Below, in pieces: positions 1 to 8,659 of a stretch of DNA of 64,000 nucleotides. The number at the start of each line of letters is the position of its first letter. The stretch's first letter is position 1. The position numbers and the translations under genes are program-made. The notes beneath the pieces are model-generated. The model had not been told where the DNA came from. It did no database searches and saw only the letters and a program-made list of their open reading frames with translations. This DNA is from Pedobacter panaciterrae (lineage in GTDB: Bacteria > Bacteroidota > Bacteroidia > Sphingobacteriales > Sphingobacteriaceae): positions 124,001-188,000 of the forward strand of contig NZ_LGEL01000019.1 in NCBI RefSeq assembly GCF_001636695.1, given 5' to 3'.

Positions 1-45
1 AGTCGTACAAAAAATACACAGATACCTTAAAAAAATAAATAAAAT

Positions 46-774
46 TTAAATAGAAAGGGCTTCACAGGCTTTTTCAGCTGCAAGTTTTTCAGCATTTTTC
101 TTATTATAATCTCTGCCGGTACCATAGCTTTCTCCTTCAATAACAGCCTGTATTGTAAACAATTTAGTGCTTTCACCTTCTCCGTTTTGGATCATATCAA
201 AAGATATATCTTTACCATGGCGCTGGCACCATTCAATCAGTTTACTCTTAAAATTAGTTTCTGTAAGCTCCAGAGTATGAATATCAATATACGGCTTTAC
301 TATTCTTTTAAGCAGAAAATCTTTGGTGAAATTATATCCTTTATCAAGATATACAGCACCTACAAGGGCTTCAAATGCATCTCCAAGCATAGAATGATGC
401 TTGGTCTGTATGTTTACGGCCTTTTGATCAAAAACAATCAATTGATCAAAACCCATCTTTCTTGCAAGCTGATTTAGGTTGGCACGATTTACAATTTTTG
501 ACCGCATTTCTGTTAAAAAGCCCTCTTCCTTATAAGGATAACTTTTAAACAATAATTCTGCAATTACGGATCCCAGGATCGCATCGCCAAGAAACTCTAA
601 ACGTTCATTACTACTCCGGCTACCGTTTTTTAGGATTTTTGCCACAGACCTGTGCCTGAACGCCATTTTATACAAAACAGTATTTCCAGGCACAAAGCCT
701 AAAATGTTGTTCAACTTTTTTATAAAGTCTTTATCAGACGATAGATAAAGCTTATACAGGTCAAATAATGGCAT
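46..774 (-). CDS. rnc: Ribonuclease III
   Basis: This is a double-strand-specific endoribonuclease that processes rRNA precursors and structured mRNAs in the cytoplasm. The signature NERLEFLGDAIL lies at residues 56-67, giving the expected acidic residues E57, E60 and D64. The second catalytic pair D132/E135 sits in HSMLGDAFEA. A double-stranded RNA-binding domain fills the C-terminus from about residue 175 to 242. The length of 242 aa is typical for Bacteroidota. It follows fabF and acpP on the same strand with a 52-bp gap to fabF, the usual acpP-fabF-rnc order, so co-transcription is likely. The N-terminal extension before the catalytic domain (about 20 aa) is common in this phylum. Identification is secure. 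Confidence 0.97.
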   Translation of the reverse strand: MPLFDLYKLYLSSDKDFIKKLNNILGFVPGNTVLYKMAFRHRSVAKILKNGSRSSNERLEFLGDAILGSVIAELLFKSYPYKEEGFLTEMRSKIVNRANLNQLARKMGFDQLIVFDQKAVNIQTKHHSMLGDAFEALVGAVYLDKGYNFTKDFLLKRIVKPYIDIHTLELTETNFKSKLIEWCQRHGKDISFDMIQNGEGESTKLFTIQAVIEGESYGTGRDYNKKNAEKLAAEKACEALSI

Positions 775-826
775 TAAATTATTGCAAAATTAAAGGAGGC
801 TAACAATAGCCTCCACAAAGTGCTTT

Positions 827-2080
827 TTATTCTTCGTATTTTTTGAAAATCACAGAAGCATTGTGACCTCCAAACCCAAAAGTGTTACTTAAGGCTGCAC
901 GGATAGGCCTCTTTTGTGCCTCATTAAAGGTGAAATTTAATTTCGGATCAAATGCAGGGTCATCAGTAAAGTGGTTAATAGTAGGAGGTACTATATCATT
1001 TTTTACAGCAAGGATAGATGCAATTGCTTCAATAGCTCCTGCAGCACCCAATAAATGTCCTGTCATAGATTTTGTAGAGCTGATGTTTAATTTATAAGCA
1101 TCTTCTCCAAACAAATCAACAATAGCTTTTGTCTCAGAAATATCTCCCAACGGAGTTGAGGTCCCATGAACATTGATATAATCAATGTCCGCAGTAGTTA
1201 AGCCCGCGTCTTTAAGTGCATTTGTCATTACCATTTTTGCGCCCAATCCTTGCGGATGTGGAGCCGTAATATGGTTCGCATCTGCGCTCATTCCACCGCC
1301 AACTAATTCGGCATAGATCTTAGCACCTCTTTTCTTAGCATGTTCAAGCTCTTCCAAAATAATGGTTCCTGCACCTTCGCCGGCAACAAAGCCATCACGG
1401 TCTTTATCAAACGGTCTTGAAGCTGTTTGGGGATCATCATTTCTGGTCGATAAGGCATGCATTGCATTAAAACCTCCAATTCCAGCTTCGTTAATGATTG
1501 CCTCAGATCCACCGCTAATCACAATGTCGCACATATTCAAACGAATATAATTGTACGCATCGATCATTGCATTTGTAGACGAAGCACATGCAGAAACCGT
1601 AGCAAAATTGGGACCTCTAAGTCCATATTTTATAGAAATATGGCCAGGAACAATGTCAATTATTACTTTAGGAATAAAGAACGGATTCATGCGTGGAGTA
1701 CCATCGCCTAAAAAGAAGTTCTTCATTTCATCCTGAAATGTTTTAAAGCCGCCAATGCCCGAGCCCCAAATTACGCCAACACGGTTGGTATCGATTTGTG
1801 AAAAATCGAAATTACCATCCTTTACAGCTTCATCTGTGGCTACCAAAGCATATTGAACAAATGGATCTAGCTTGCGCGCTTCCTTTTTGTCCAAAAAATC
1901 TTCTGGATTGAAGTTTTTAAGCTCACATGCAAATTTGGTTTTGAACTTTGATGTGTCAAAACCTGTAATGGGGCCAGCGCCACTCACCCCATTTAACAGG
2001 CCTTCCCAGAACTCTGGGATTGTACTGCCAATAGGAGTGAGCGCACCCAACCCTGTAACTACTACTCTTTTTACTTCCAT
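827..2080 (-). CDS. fabF: Beta-ketoacyl-ACP synthase II
   Basis: This condensing enzyme elongates acyl-ACP with malonyl-ACP in type II fatty acid synthesis. The nucleophilic cysteine is C165 in TVSACASSTN. The two active-site histidines are in HGTSTPLGD and GHLLGAAGA, and the glycine-rich FGFGGHN end motif is intact. The length of 417 aa is that of FabF rather than FabB. It starts at an ATG 27 bp after the acpP stop codon and is followed by rnc, so acpP-fabF-rnc is probably one operon. Nothing unusual is seen. Confidence 0.97.
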   Translation of the reverse strand: MEVKRVVVTGLGALTPIGSTIPEFWEGLLNGVSGAGPITGFDTSKFKTKFACELKNFNPEDFLDKKEARKLDPFVQYALVATDEAVKDGNFDFSQIDTNRVGVIWGSGIGGFKTFQDEMKNFFLGDGTPRMNPFFIPKVIIDIVPGHISIKYGLRGPNFATVSACASSTNAMIDAYNYIRLNMCDIVISGGSEAIINEAGIGGFNAMHALSTRNDDPQTASRPFDKDRDGFVAGEGAGTIILEELEHAKKRGAKIYAELVGGGMSADANHITAPHPQGLGAKMVMTNALKDAGLTTADIDYINVHGTSTPLGDISETKAIVDLFGEDAYKLNISSTKSMTGHLLGAAGAIEAIASILAVKNDIVPPTINHFTDDPAFDPKLNFTFNEAQKRPIRAALSNTFGFGGHNASVIFKKYEE

Positions 2081-2107
2081 TTATACGGATTATACGGAGA
2101 CCGTATT

Positions 2108-2344
2108 TTACTTAACGTTTTTTTCTAAGTAAGCAATTGCTTGACCAACTGTACCAATGGTCTCAGCCTGATCATCAGGGATTGCTACATTGAATTCTTT
2201 TTCAAACTCCATAATAAGTTCTACTGTATCTAAAGAATCCGCACCTAAATCGTTAGTGAAAGAAGCCTCTGGTGTAACTTCGCTTTCATCCACACCTAAT
2301 TTTTCAACGATAATAGCCTTAACTCTTGAAGCAATATCAGACAT
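2108..2344 (-). CDS. acpP: Acyl carrier protein
   Basis: This is the small acidic carrier (78 aa) that holds growing acyl chains on a phosphopantetheine arm. The attachment serine is S37 in the motif [10 protein letters not shown]. The protein has the four-helix ACP pattern and an acidic helix II ([11 protein letters not shown]). It is first gene of acpP-fabF-rnc on the minus strand, with an AT-rich intergenic region of about 150 bp separating it from the divergent IPExxxVDY gene. The promoter must lie in that region, but no clear TAnnTTTG box was found on the minus strand. Confidence 0.97.
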   Translation of the reverse strand: MSDIASRVKAIIVEKLGVDESEVTPEASFTNDLGADSLDTVELIMEFEKEFNVAIPDDQAETIGTVGQAIAYLEKNVK

Positions 2345-2502
2345 AATGTTATAATTTAATGGTTAAATAATTCAGTGCAAAGAAAAATAAATTCTTACAC
2401 ATTTCAAATGTTTTTATTTCTCTATCAATTTTAATGTTTTTATTTCGAACATTAAAGTAAAATTAGTTTTATAATTTCGTAATCCCGTAAATATACTGCG
2501 TT

Positions 2503-2922
2503 TTGAACAAAACTTATTTAAAACTATCATTAGACCTCGATTTTGTGTTAATTGCCATCACTGCATCCCTAAAGGATTACATGCTCTGTCATAAAATAAA
2601 TACAAACCTTAATTTTAATTTTGAAAAGGTTGAGGACCATGAGGTTTACTTTAATATTGATGAAGATCCATTGCCATTTTCAAAGTACTACTTTTATGTT
2701 GAACAGGGAGAGATTGAATATTATGTGCTTAACAATCGAAATGCAGAAGGGTTTTTAATTCCTGAAATGAATAAAGTAGATTTTTTTATGATTATTCATC
2801 AGTACATTGATAAAGAAGATCTTAATTTTATAATCAATGGATTGAATAAACTGCCTGATATTCAGGTAGCTGCGCAGATAGATCCGCGTAAATTGAAGTC
2901 GAGAGAAAATTTGATAATGTAA
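2503..2922 (+). CDS. IPExxxVDY family protein
   Basis: This 139-aa protein belongs to a Bacteroidota-restricted family named after its conserved motif, seen here as IPEMNKVDF near residue 87. No catalytic residues, signal peptide or membrane segment are visible, and the function is unknown. Its place between acpP (divergent) and pyk (same strand) is conserved in the phylum. The reading frame opens with a TTG at 2503 and no in-frame ATG precedes the conserved part (the peptide begins MNKTYLKLSLDLDFVLIAIT), so a TTG start is plausible. A weak promoter-like TAATTTCG lies at 2472-2479. Confidence 0.85.
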   Translation: MNKTYLKLSLDLDFVLIAITASLKDYMLCHKINTNLNFNFEKVEDHEVYFNIDEDPLPFSKYYFYVEQGEIEYYVLNNRNAEGFLIPEMNKVDFFMIIHQYIDKEDLNFIINGLNKLPDIQVAAQIDPRKLKSRENLIM

Positions 2923-2930
2923 ATTTTATA

Positions 2931-2959
2931 TTGTAGGTGTATTAAATACACTATATTTG
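2931..2959 (+). promoter_or_regulatory. Promoter of pyk (Bacteroidota type)
   Basis: A perfect -7 box TATATTTG lies at 2952-2959, with a TTG at 2931-2933 18 bp upstream as the -33 element. Transcription would start near 2963 and leave a leader of about 100 nt before pyk. The consensus TTTG-N19/20-TAnnTTTG is established for Bacteroides and Flavobacterium; its use here is inferred. Confidence 0.6.
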
Positions 2960-2994
2960 AACTTACATTATCAGACAAATAACATTAATAATCA

Positions 2995-3039
2995 GACGGG
3001 CATGGGTTTTTTATGTGAAAAATCGTCGTTTTGCCCGTC
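2995..3039 (+). other. Stem-loop in the pyk 5' leader
   Basis: The arms GACGGGCA (2995-3002) and TGCCCGTC (3032-3039) are perfectly complementary over 8 bp and enclose 29 nt. The structure ends 22 nt before the pyk ATG and is not followed by a T-run, so it is not an ordinary terminator. It may stabilise or regulate the leader, but no function can be assigned. Confidence 0.5.
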
Positions 3040-3061
3040 AATAATAAATTTAAGTAACTAA

Positions 3062-4492
3062 ATGAAACCATTTCATTCCAGAACAAAAATTGTGGCCACC
3101 CTGGGCCCTGCTTCAGCTAAACCGGAAGTTTTATACAGTATGTTTAACGCCGGATTAGACGTTTGCCGTTTAAACTTTTCTCACGGTTCTCAGGCAGATC
3201 ATCAGGAAGTATTGGATACCATTCGTAATATCAATGAAAAATACAATTATAATGTGGGTATCCTTGCCGATTTACAAGGGCCTAAAATTAGAATTGGTAT
3301 GGTTAAGGATGGTGGTATTAACTTAGTTAATGGAAGCCGTACAATCATTACTACACAGGAATGTATAGGAAATGAAGAGCGGATTTACATCACTTATGAT
3401 ACTTTTCCAAAAGACGTAAAAGCTGGCGAAATCATCCTTTTAGATGATGGTAAATTACAAATGCGTGTTATCGAAACTAACCTTAAAGATGAGGTTCTTT
3501 GCGAAATAGTACACGGTGGTATCCTTACCTCAAGAAAAGGTGTGAATTTACCTAATACAAAAGTTTCTATTCCTTCTCTTACTATTGAAGACAGAAAAAA
3601 CCTTGAGTTTGTTCTCGAAAACGATGTAGAGTGGATCGGACTTTCATTTGTTCGTAATGCTGAAGACATTATTGAATTAAAAGATATCATCAAACAAAGA
3701 GGTAAAACTGCCCGCGTTATCGCTAAAATCGAAAAACCTGAGGCAATTGCTAATATCGATGAAATCATTGCTGTTTCTGACGGTATCATGGTTGCCCGTG
3801 GTGACCTGGGAGTTGAAATGCCAATGGAAGAAGTTCCTTTGTTACAAAAAATGATTGTTCAAAAGTGTAGAGCTGCTTCTAAACCGGTAATTATTGCTAC
3901 CCAAATGTTAGAAAGCATGATTACTACACCAAGGCCAACCCGTGCTGAGGTTAATGATGTTGCAAACTCTGTTCTTGATGGTGCTGATGCAGTAATGCTA
4001 AGCGGTGAAACCTCAGTAGGTGAGTTTCCGCTTATCGTTATCGAGACCATGCAGAAGATCATTCAGAACATCGAAACTAATAATTATCCATTCCACCCTG
4101 AGAAGTTTCTTAAACCAAAATCTGAGAGCTTCTTAAGCGATGCAGTTTGCGATACAGCTTGCTTCTTATCTAAGCAAACAAACGCAGTTGGTATCGTTTC
4201 TATGACCGTGAGCGGATATACTGCTTTTGAAATCTCAAGCCACAGACCAAAGGCTTTAACTTATATTTTCACCAGTAACAGATCTCTGTTAAATACTTTG
4301 AGCCTTTTATGGGGTGTTCAAGGGTTTTATTATGATAAATTTGAAAGTACTGATGAGACCATTCAAGATGTAAACAGCCTGCTTAAGGAATACAAAATGG
4401 TTAAAAAAGGAGATGTGATTATTAACACTGCTGCTATTCCAATGGAACAGAAAGGCAAAACAAATATGTTGAAAATCACTGTTATTGATTAA
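3062..4492 (+). CDS. pyk: Pyruvate kinase
   Basis: This glycolytic enzyme converts phosphoenolpyruvate and ADP to pyruvate and ATP. Diagnostic features are the N-terminal RTKIVATLGPAS, the FSHG loop, GPKIRIG, and the active-site helix region IAKIEKPEAIANIDEI followed by GIMVARGDLGVEMP. The cation and substrate motif VMLSGETSVGEFP is also present. The length of 476 aa is normal, with the C-terminal regulatory domain from about residue 350. The ATG at 3062 is preceded by a leader with a stem-loop and a clear promoter. It is followed by tRNA-Ser after 46 bp. Confidence 0.97.
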   Translation: MKPFHSRTKIVATLGPASAKPEVLYSMFNAGLDVCRLNFSHGSQADHQEVLDTIRNINEKYNYNVGILADLQGPKIRIGMVKDGGINLVNGSRTIITTQECIGNEERIYITYDTFPKDVKAGEIILLDDGKLQMRVIETNLKDEVLCEIVHGGILTSRKGVNLPNTKVSIPSLTIEDRKNLEFVLENDVEWIGLSFVRNAEDIIELKDIIKQRGKTARVIAKIEKPEAIANIDEIIAVSDGIMVARGDLGVEMPMEEVPLLQKMIVQKCRAASKPVIIATQMLESMITTPRPTRAEVNDVANSVLDGADAVMLSGETSVGEFPLIVIETMQKIIQNIETNNYPFHPEKFLKPKSESFLSDAVCDTACFLSKQTNAVGIVSMTVSGYTAFEISSHRPKALTYIFTSNRSLLNTLSLLWGVQGFYYDKFESTDETIQDVNSLLKEYKMVKKGDVIINTAAIPMEQKGKTNMLKITVID

Positions 4493-4494
4493 TA

Positions 4495-4525
4495 TTTAGT
4501 AACAGTCAAAAAAATCCTACTTTTG
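4495..4525 (+). promoter_or_regulatory. Promoter of tRNA-Ser
   Basis: A perfect -7 box TACTTTTG occupies 4518-4525 and a TTTA at 4495-4498 lies 19 bp upstream as a near-consensus -33 box. The tRNA starts 13 bp downstream of the box. The arrangement fits the Bacteroidota housekeeping promoter. Confidence 0.6.
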
Positions 4526-4538
4526 CAATCCTGAAAAA

Positions 4539-4626
4539 GGAGAGTTGTCCGAGTGGTTGAAGGAGCACGCCTGGAAAGTGTGTATACCTCAAAAGGGTAT
4601 CGAGAGTTCGAATCTCTCACTCTCCG
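4539..4626 (+). tRNA. tRNA-Ser (GGA)
   Basis: This 88-nt class II tRNA has a 7-bp acceptor stem GGAGAGT/ACTCTCC with G as the discriminator base. The anticodon loop CTGGAAA carries the GGA anticodon, and the long variable arm has a TACCTC...GGGTA helix. The T-arm GAGAGTTCGAATCTCTC is perfect. The CCA end is not encoded. G73 and the long variable arm are the known serine identity features. Confidence 0.95.
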
Positions 4627-4642
4627 CTAATCTCAGTATTGA

Positions 4643-4688
4643 AAAACAAAAAGAGGGTGTATCACATGATACACCCTCTTTTTGTTTT
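4643..4688 (+). terminator. Intrinsic terminator after tRNA-Ser
   Basis: A perfect 20-bp inverted repeat has arms at 4643-4662 and 4669-4688 around a 6-nt loop. The core is AGAGGGTGTAT/ATACACCCTCT, flanked by an A-tract on the left and a T-tract on the right, so it could terminate transcription in either direction. Confidence 0.85.
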
Positions 4689-4781
4689 CTGAAGGATTTT
4701 TCCCTAATATAAAATCAAAAGGATTTCTTCGGGGAAGTTATAGTTTTACTATATTTTTAGACGACTTACCAATGACTCTTG

Positions 4782-4830
4782 AACGCCTTAGAAACGACTC
4801 TGAACAACCTTTTGTCGTTTCTAAGGCGTT
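4782..4830. repeat. 17-bp perfect inverted repeat of unknown role
   Basis: The arms AACGCCTTAGAAACGAC (4782-4798) and GTCGTTTCTAAGGCGTT (4814-4830) match exactly around a 15-nt loop. There is no T-run on either side, so it does not look like an intrinsic terminator. It lies in the otherwise featureless stretch between tRNA-Ser and the small gene at 4880. No second copy is seen in this window. Confidence 0.7.
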
Positions 4831-4879
4831 TAGGATTGAAATAAAATTCGGTGATAAACTAAGCTATTTTATGCTTAAA

Positions 4880-5089
4880 CTATTTAATTTCCTTACCAAT
4901 ATCAGCATCCCAGGCATCAAAGTATTTTTGTGAATCTGAATGGAGCGGGATAAGTGCATGGTGTTCGATGATACGTTTTCTTAAGCCCCACCAGGTTATA
5001 CGCTGAATCTTTAATATATATATAAGCCCAACAGCATTATGGACCGTATTTGGATCTGCCTCATACGATAATAGTATATGTTTAGCCAT
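4880..5089 (-). CDS. Small hypothetical protein
   Basis: The frame encodes 69 aa from an ATG, MAKHILLSYEADPNTVHN onward, with a balanced, tryptophan-containing composition (ITWWGLRKR, YFDAWDADIG). No signal peptide, membrane segment or known motif is recognised. It stands alone between the hairpin at 4782 and glpF, with about 145 bp of AT-rich DNA on its upstream side. It could be a real small cytoplasmic protein or a chance frame; homologue conservation would decide. Confidence 0.45.
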   Translation of the reverse strand: MAKHILLSYEADPNTVHNAVGLIYILKIQRITWWGLRKRIIEHHALIPLHSDSQKYFDAWDADIGKEIK

Positions 5090-5235
5090 TGTGTTAATGT
5101 TTCATATTTTTAATACATTTTTATTATTATAGCCAACACAACTTTTAAGACAATCTATGTGGTATTATCTAATGAATGGACTAATCCCTATTACAAAGTT
5201 ATAAAATTCCACAATTTGTCAATATTAATCTTGAG

Positions 5236-5967
5236 CTAAACTTTTATGACCAAATATAATAATGCAGCCAATGAACAGCCTATAATAGGACCAACAACTG
5301 GTATCCATGCATAATTCCAGTTGCTACTTCCTTTGCCTGCAACAGGAAGTATGGCGTGCATAATTCTAGGGCCAAGGTCTCTTGCGGGATTAATGGCATA
5401 TCCTGTTGTGCCGCCAAGGGATAGTCCGATAACCCAAACAAGTAAGCCGACAGGTATAGCGCCAACAGAACCTAAGCCAATTGGAGGTTTATCTGCGCCT
5501 AATGAGGCATTTGTAAAATAAAATATTACAAAGATCAATACAAAAGTGCCTATTATTTCACTAATCAGGTTTGAAAATGTATTTGGAATAGCGGGGGCAG
5601 TGCAAAAGGTAGCATGCTTTGCCCCCTTATCTTCAGTTCCTTTGTAAAAATCTTTAAATAAGAGCCAGACTAAAAACGAGCCTATCATGGCTCCTATAAA
5701 CTGAGCAGCAATATAGGATGGCACATCAGTCCAGTTAAATTTTCCGGCAATAGCCAGGCCAATTGTTACAGCAGGGTTTAGGTGGGCACCACTATAAGGG
5801 CCAGCAACGACAACGCCTACAAATACCGCCAAACCCCATGCAGTAGTAATCACTATCCAGCCACCATTGTTTCCTTTGGTTCCAGTTAGAACTACATTGG
5901 CAACAACGCCATTGCCCAATAAAATCAAAAACATAGTGCCGAGGATTTCGGCCGAAAATGCAGACAT
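5236..5967 (-). CDS. glpF: Glycerol uptake facilitator (aquaglyceroporin)
   Basis: This MIP-family channel admits glycerol across the inner membrane. Both half-helix signatures are present: SGAHLNPAVTIG (about residues 58-69) and GYAINPARDLGPR (about 190-202). The aspartate after the second NPAR is the hallmark of glycerol facilitators as opposed to strict aquaporins. Six membrane segments can be traced over 243 aa. It follows glpK on the same strand after 29 bp, so glpK and glpF form one operon, and import is coupled to phosphorylation. Confidence 0.95.
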   Translation of the reverse strand: MSAFSAEILGTMFLILLGNGVVANVVLTGTKGNNGGWIVITTAWGLAVFVGVVVAGPYSGAHLNPAVTIGLAIAGKFNWTDVPSYIAAQFIGAMIGSFLVWLLFKDFYKGTEDKGAKHATFCTAPAIPNTFSNLISEIIGTFVLIFVIFYFTNASLGADKPPIGLGSVGAIPVGLLVWVIGLSLGGTTGYAINPARDLGPRIMHAILPVAGKGSSNWNYAWIPVVGPIIGCSLAALLYLVIKV

Positions 5968-5996
5968 GCTGATTAGATTTAAATAAATTAATTTGG

Positions 5997-7487
5997 TTAA
6001 TTTTCAGCGTATGCTTTTGCAGCCTTTACTGCTCTGTTCCATTCTTTTATACGCTCATCTATATTTTTAGCTTCTCCGGCTTTAAAGCTCTTATCTATTT
6101 TCCACTGACCGCTAATGTCGTCCATGCTGTTCCAGTAACCTACTGCCAAACCGGCCAGATATGCTGCGCCTAATGCGGTAACTTCTGTAACCTGAGGCCT
6201 GATTACTGTGGTGTCAAGTATATCTGCCTGAAATTGCATAAGCATGTCGTTGGCAGTTGCGCCCCCATCTACTCTTAGTTCTTTAATCCTTAGTCCAGAG
6301 TCTGCTTCCATCGCCCTTAGCACTTCCATCGTTTGGAAAGCAATGCTTTCTACAGCTGCCCGTGCAAGGTGAGATGCATTTGTACCTCTGGTAATTCCTG
6401 TAATGGTGCCTCTTGCATCCTGATTCCAATGTGGCGCACCAAGTCCTGCAAAGGCCGGGACAAGATATACACCTCCTGTGTCAGGTTCCTTTAAGGCTAG
6501 TTTTTCTACATCGGCGGATGTCTTAATTAAACCTAGTCCATCTCTTAACCACTGTACAACGGCACCCCCTATGAATATGCTGCCCTCCAAAGCGTATTGC
6601 ACTTTGTTGTTTATTTTCCATGCAATGGTGGTTACAAGGTTATTTTGTGATGCTATGGGCTTATCTCCAATGTTCATCAGCATAAAACAGCCTGTTCCAT
6701 AGGTATTTTTAACCATTCCAACTTCTGTGCACATCTGACCAAAAAGTGCGGCTTGTTGATCGCCAGCTATGCCGGCAATAGGTATTTTGGCTGCAAGTAC
6801 ATTACCTGTGGTTACGCCGTACACTTCGCTCGATGATTTAACTTCAGGTAGGATATTGCGGGGGATATTAAAAAGTTCGAGCAATTCCTGGTCCCATTCG
6901 AGGGTATGGATGTTATAGATCATTGTTCTTGATGCATTAGTTACATCGGTTACGTGAACTCTTCCGTCGGTTAGCTTCCATATTAGCCAGGAATCTACCG
7001 TTCCAAAGGCAATATCTCCGGCCTCAGCTTTTTCTCTTGCTCCGGGAACATTATCTAATATCCATTTGATTTTTGTAGCCGAGAAGTAGGAGTCTATAAT
7101 AAGTCCGGTTTTTTCCTGTACGCTTTTGGCCAACCCTTTGGCTTTTAATTCATCGCAGTAAGCAGATGTGCGTCTGTCTTGCCACACAATGGCATTGTGT
7201 AGGGGTTCTCCGGTTTTTCTGTCCCATAAAACTGTAGTTTCGCGCTGGTTGGTAATGCCTATAGCTGCGATATCATTAGGCGTAATGGATGCTTTTATGA
7301 TGGCTTCTGTAGCTACTGCAACCTGTGTAGACCAAATCTCACTAGCATCGTGCTCCACCCAACCAGGCTGAGAATATATTTGTTTAAACTCTCTTTGTGC
7401 AATTGAAACAATGCTTCCTTGTTTATTAAAAACAATTGCCCTGGAACTTGTAGTCCCCTGATCAAAGGATAGAATATACTTGCCCAT
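5997..7487 (-). CDS. glpK: Glycerol kinase
   Basis: This FGGY-family kinase phosphorylates glycerol to glycerol-3-phosphate using ATP. The N-terminal phosphate loop reads [15 protein letters not shown]. Family motifs [25 protein letters not shown] and the C-terminal [20 protein letters not shown] are complete. The length of 496 aa is standard. It is the first gene of glpK-glpF on the minus strand. No glpD dehydrogenase lies next to it in this window, so the next step of glycerol use must be encoded elsewhere. Confidence 0.97.
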   Translation of the reverse strand: MGKYILSFDQGTTSSRAIVFNKQGSIVSIAQREFKQIYSQPGWVEHDASEIWSTQVAVATEAIIKASITPNDIAAIGITNQRETTVLWDRKTGEPLHNAIVWQDRRTSAYCDELKAKGLAKSVQEKTGLIIDSYFSATKIKWILDNVPGAREKAEAGDIAFGTVDSWLIWKLTDGRVHVTDVTNASRTMIYNIHTLEWDQELLELFNIPRNILPEVKSSSEVYGVTTGNVLAAKIPIAGIAGDQQAALFGQMCTEVGMVKNTYGTGCFMLMNIGDKPIASQNNLVTTIAWKINNKVQYALEGSIFIGGAVVQWLRDGLGLIKTSADVEKLALKEPDTGGVYLVPAFAGLGAPHWNQDARGTITGITRGTNASHLARAAVESIAFQTMEVLRAMEADSGLRIKELRVDGGATANDMLMQFQADILDTTVIRPQVTEVTALGAAYLAGLAVGYWNSMDDISGQWKIDKSFKAGEAKNIDERIKEWNRAVKAAKAYAEN

Positions 7488-7792
7488 GCTTATATTTGGA
7501 ATAATATGTAATTAAACGTAAGTATAAGAAATCATTATCGAAAGTAAAAGGAAGTGATGCGAAATTATTTTGTTTTCGATATTTTGTTTTTGCAAGATCC
7601 GTATTCAATTGTTTGTATCAAATTAGATACAATTCCTGATGCTTAGTTATAGTTTTAATCTAAAACCTGAAATCAAAAATCGATGTTGCAACAAGTTTTA
7701 AGTGAATGGTAGCCAAGGTTTAAAGTGTTAGGGATGCCATCTTTTTTAAAACTGGCACATTTCTTTCTGATCATCAGAAAAAACTACACAAA
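7488..7792. other. Intergenic region with a palindromic operator candidate
   Basis: This 305-bp divergent region between glpK and the beta-barrel gene carries the palindrome TTGTATC-AAATTA-GATACAA (7613-7632), 7 bp per arm with a 6-bp centre. It resembles a dimeric repressor site and is 126 bp from glpK and 161 bp from the other gene. No full TAnnTTTG promoter box was found on either strand. Confidence 0.4.
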
Positions 7793-8407
7793 ATGAAAAA
7801 ATTAATTGTTTTGGCCATAGGCCTATTCGTCGCCGGTGCAGCAAATGCACAGAGCCCAATCAGATTGGGTGTCAAGGGCGGTTTAAATTTACCGAACATC
7901 ATTAAAGATAACGGTAATAATGATTTTAAAACAAAAGTTAATCCTGGTTTTAATGCAGGTATTACTTTGGACATTAACCTGATTAAAGGATTGGCATTTA
8001 CTCCGGAGTTGTTATATTCTACGAAAGGGTATAAAGCGGAAACCCCATTTGGAGAATTTACCCAAACTACCCATTTTATTGATATACCTATTTTAGCGAG
8101 CATTAATGTTGGAGGATCGGGACTTAATCTGGTAGTTGGTCCACAGGTATCTTTTCTTACCTCAACTAAAAATAAATTCGAAAACGGATTTGGATCAACC
8201 GAAGAAACAATCATTGAAGATAAATCAGATAGATTCAAGAAGAGTTTGGTTGGTGGTGTAATTGGTTTCAGATATGACGTAACTGATAAAGTAGATATTC
8301 ATGGCCGTTATGCTCTGGATTTCCAAAAGAACAACGAGAATGGATCAAAAGAAACACCTGAATATAAGAACCAGGTATTCTCTGTTGGATTAGGATTGAA
8401 ATTCTAA
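7793..8407 (+). CDS. Outer-membrane beta-barrel protein (porin family)
   Basis: The 204-aa product has a signal peptide MKKLIVLAIGLFVAGAANA ending in an AxA site. The mature part shows the OMP_b-brl_2 pattern: short amphipathic strands separated by turns, beginning RLGVKGGLNLPNI and ending with a terminal strand VFSVGLGLKF, whose final aromatic residue is the usual outer-membrane insertion signal. Conserved FVVGPQVSFL-like segments are also found in its paralogue at 8779. The exact role (small-molecule pore or structural) is unknown. Confidence 0.88.
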   Translation: MKKLIVLAIGLFVAGAANAQSPIRLGVKGGLNLPNIIKDNGNNDFKTKVNPGFNAGITLDINLIKGLAFTPELLYSTKGYKAETPFGEFTQTTHFIDIPILASINVGGSGLNLVVGPQVSFLTSTKNKFENGFGSTEETIIEDKSDRFKKSLVGGVIGFRYDVTDKVDIHGRYALDFQKNNENGSKETPEYKNQVFSVGLGLKF

Positions 8408-8435
8408 TTGCTTCAATTGAATAGTTAAATATACA

Positions 8436-8525
8436 TCGTCATCTCGAGGTAACGAGAGATCTCTTAACTGCCACGTAACTGAAATTGGCATAATCAACAG
8501 ATCTCTCGTTGCCTCGAGATGACGA
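8436..8525. repeat. Dispersed palindromic repeat, copy 1
   Basis: The arms at 8436-8462 and 8499-8525 are 27 bp long with one mismatch (a G-U pair in RNA). They carry the core TCGTCATCTCGAGG and the inner part ACGAGAGATCT. A 36-nt loop separates them. The same core TCGTCATCTCGA...GAGAGATCTCT is found at 21833-21907, and a truncated core at 37151. It lies 28 bp downstream of a gene end, a common site for REP-like elements. Confidence 0.85.
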
Positions 8526-8611
8526 CCTTACATTTTGGACGCCCCCTTTTGTTTAAATGGAAATATCAAATTTGTTTAATAGTAATATCGATAGAGTGTA
8601 TTAAATCTGAG

Positions 8612-8659
8612 ACACTCACAACTCGCTGGTTCATTAGGTTGTGATGGGTGTGTGTTTTT
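8612..8659 (+). terminator. Bulged terminator-like hairpin
   Basis: ACACTCACAAC (8612-8622) pairs with GTTGTG (8638-8643) and, after a 3-nt bulge, with GGTGT (8647-8651). A T-rich run GTGTTTTTG follows. It probably ends the transcript of the beta-barrel gene at 7793. The bulge lowers confidence. Confidence 0.45.

Noticed and set aside
4682-4933. 83-aa plus-strand frame after the tRNA-Ser terminator
   Set aside because: It opens at a TTG in the terminator T-tract, runs through the 17-bp inverted repeat and overlaps the more plausible minus-strand gene at 4880.
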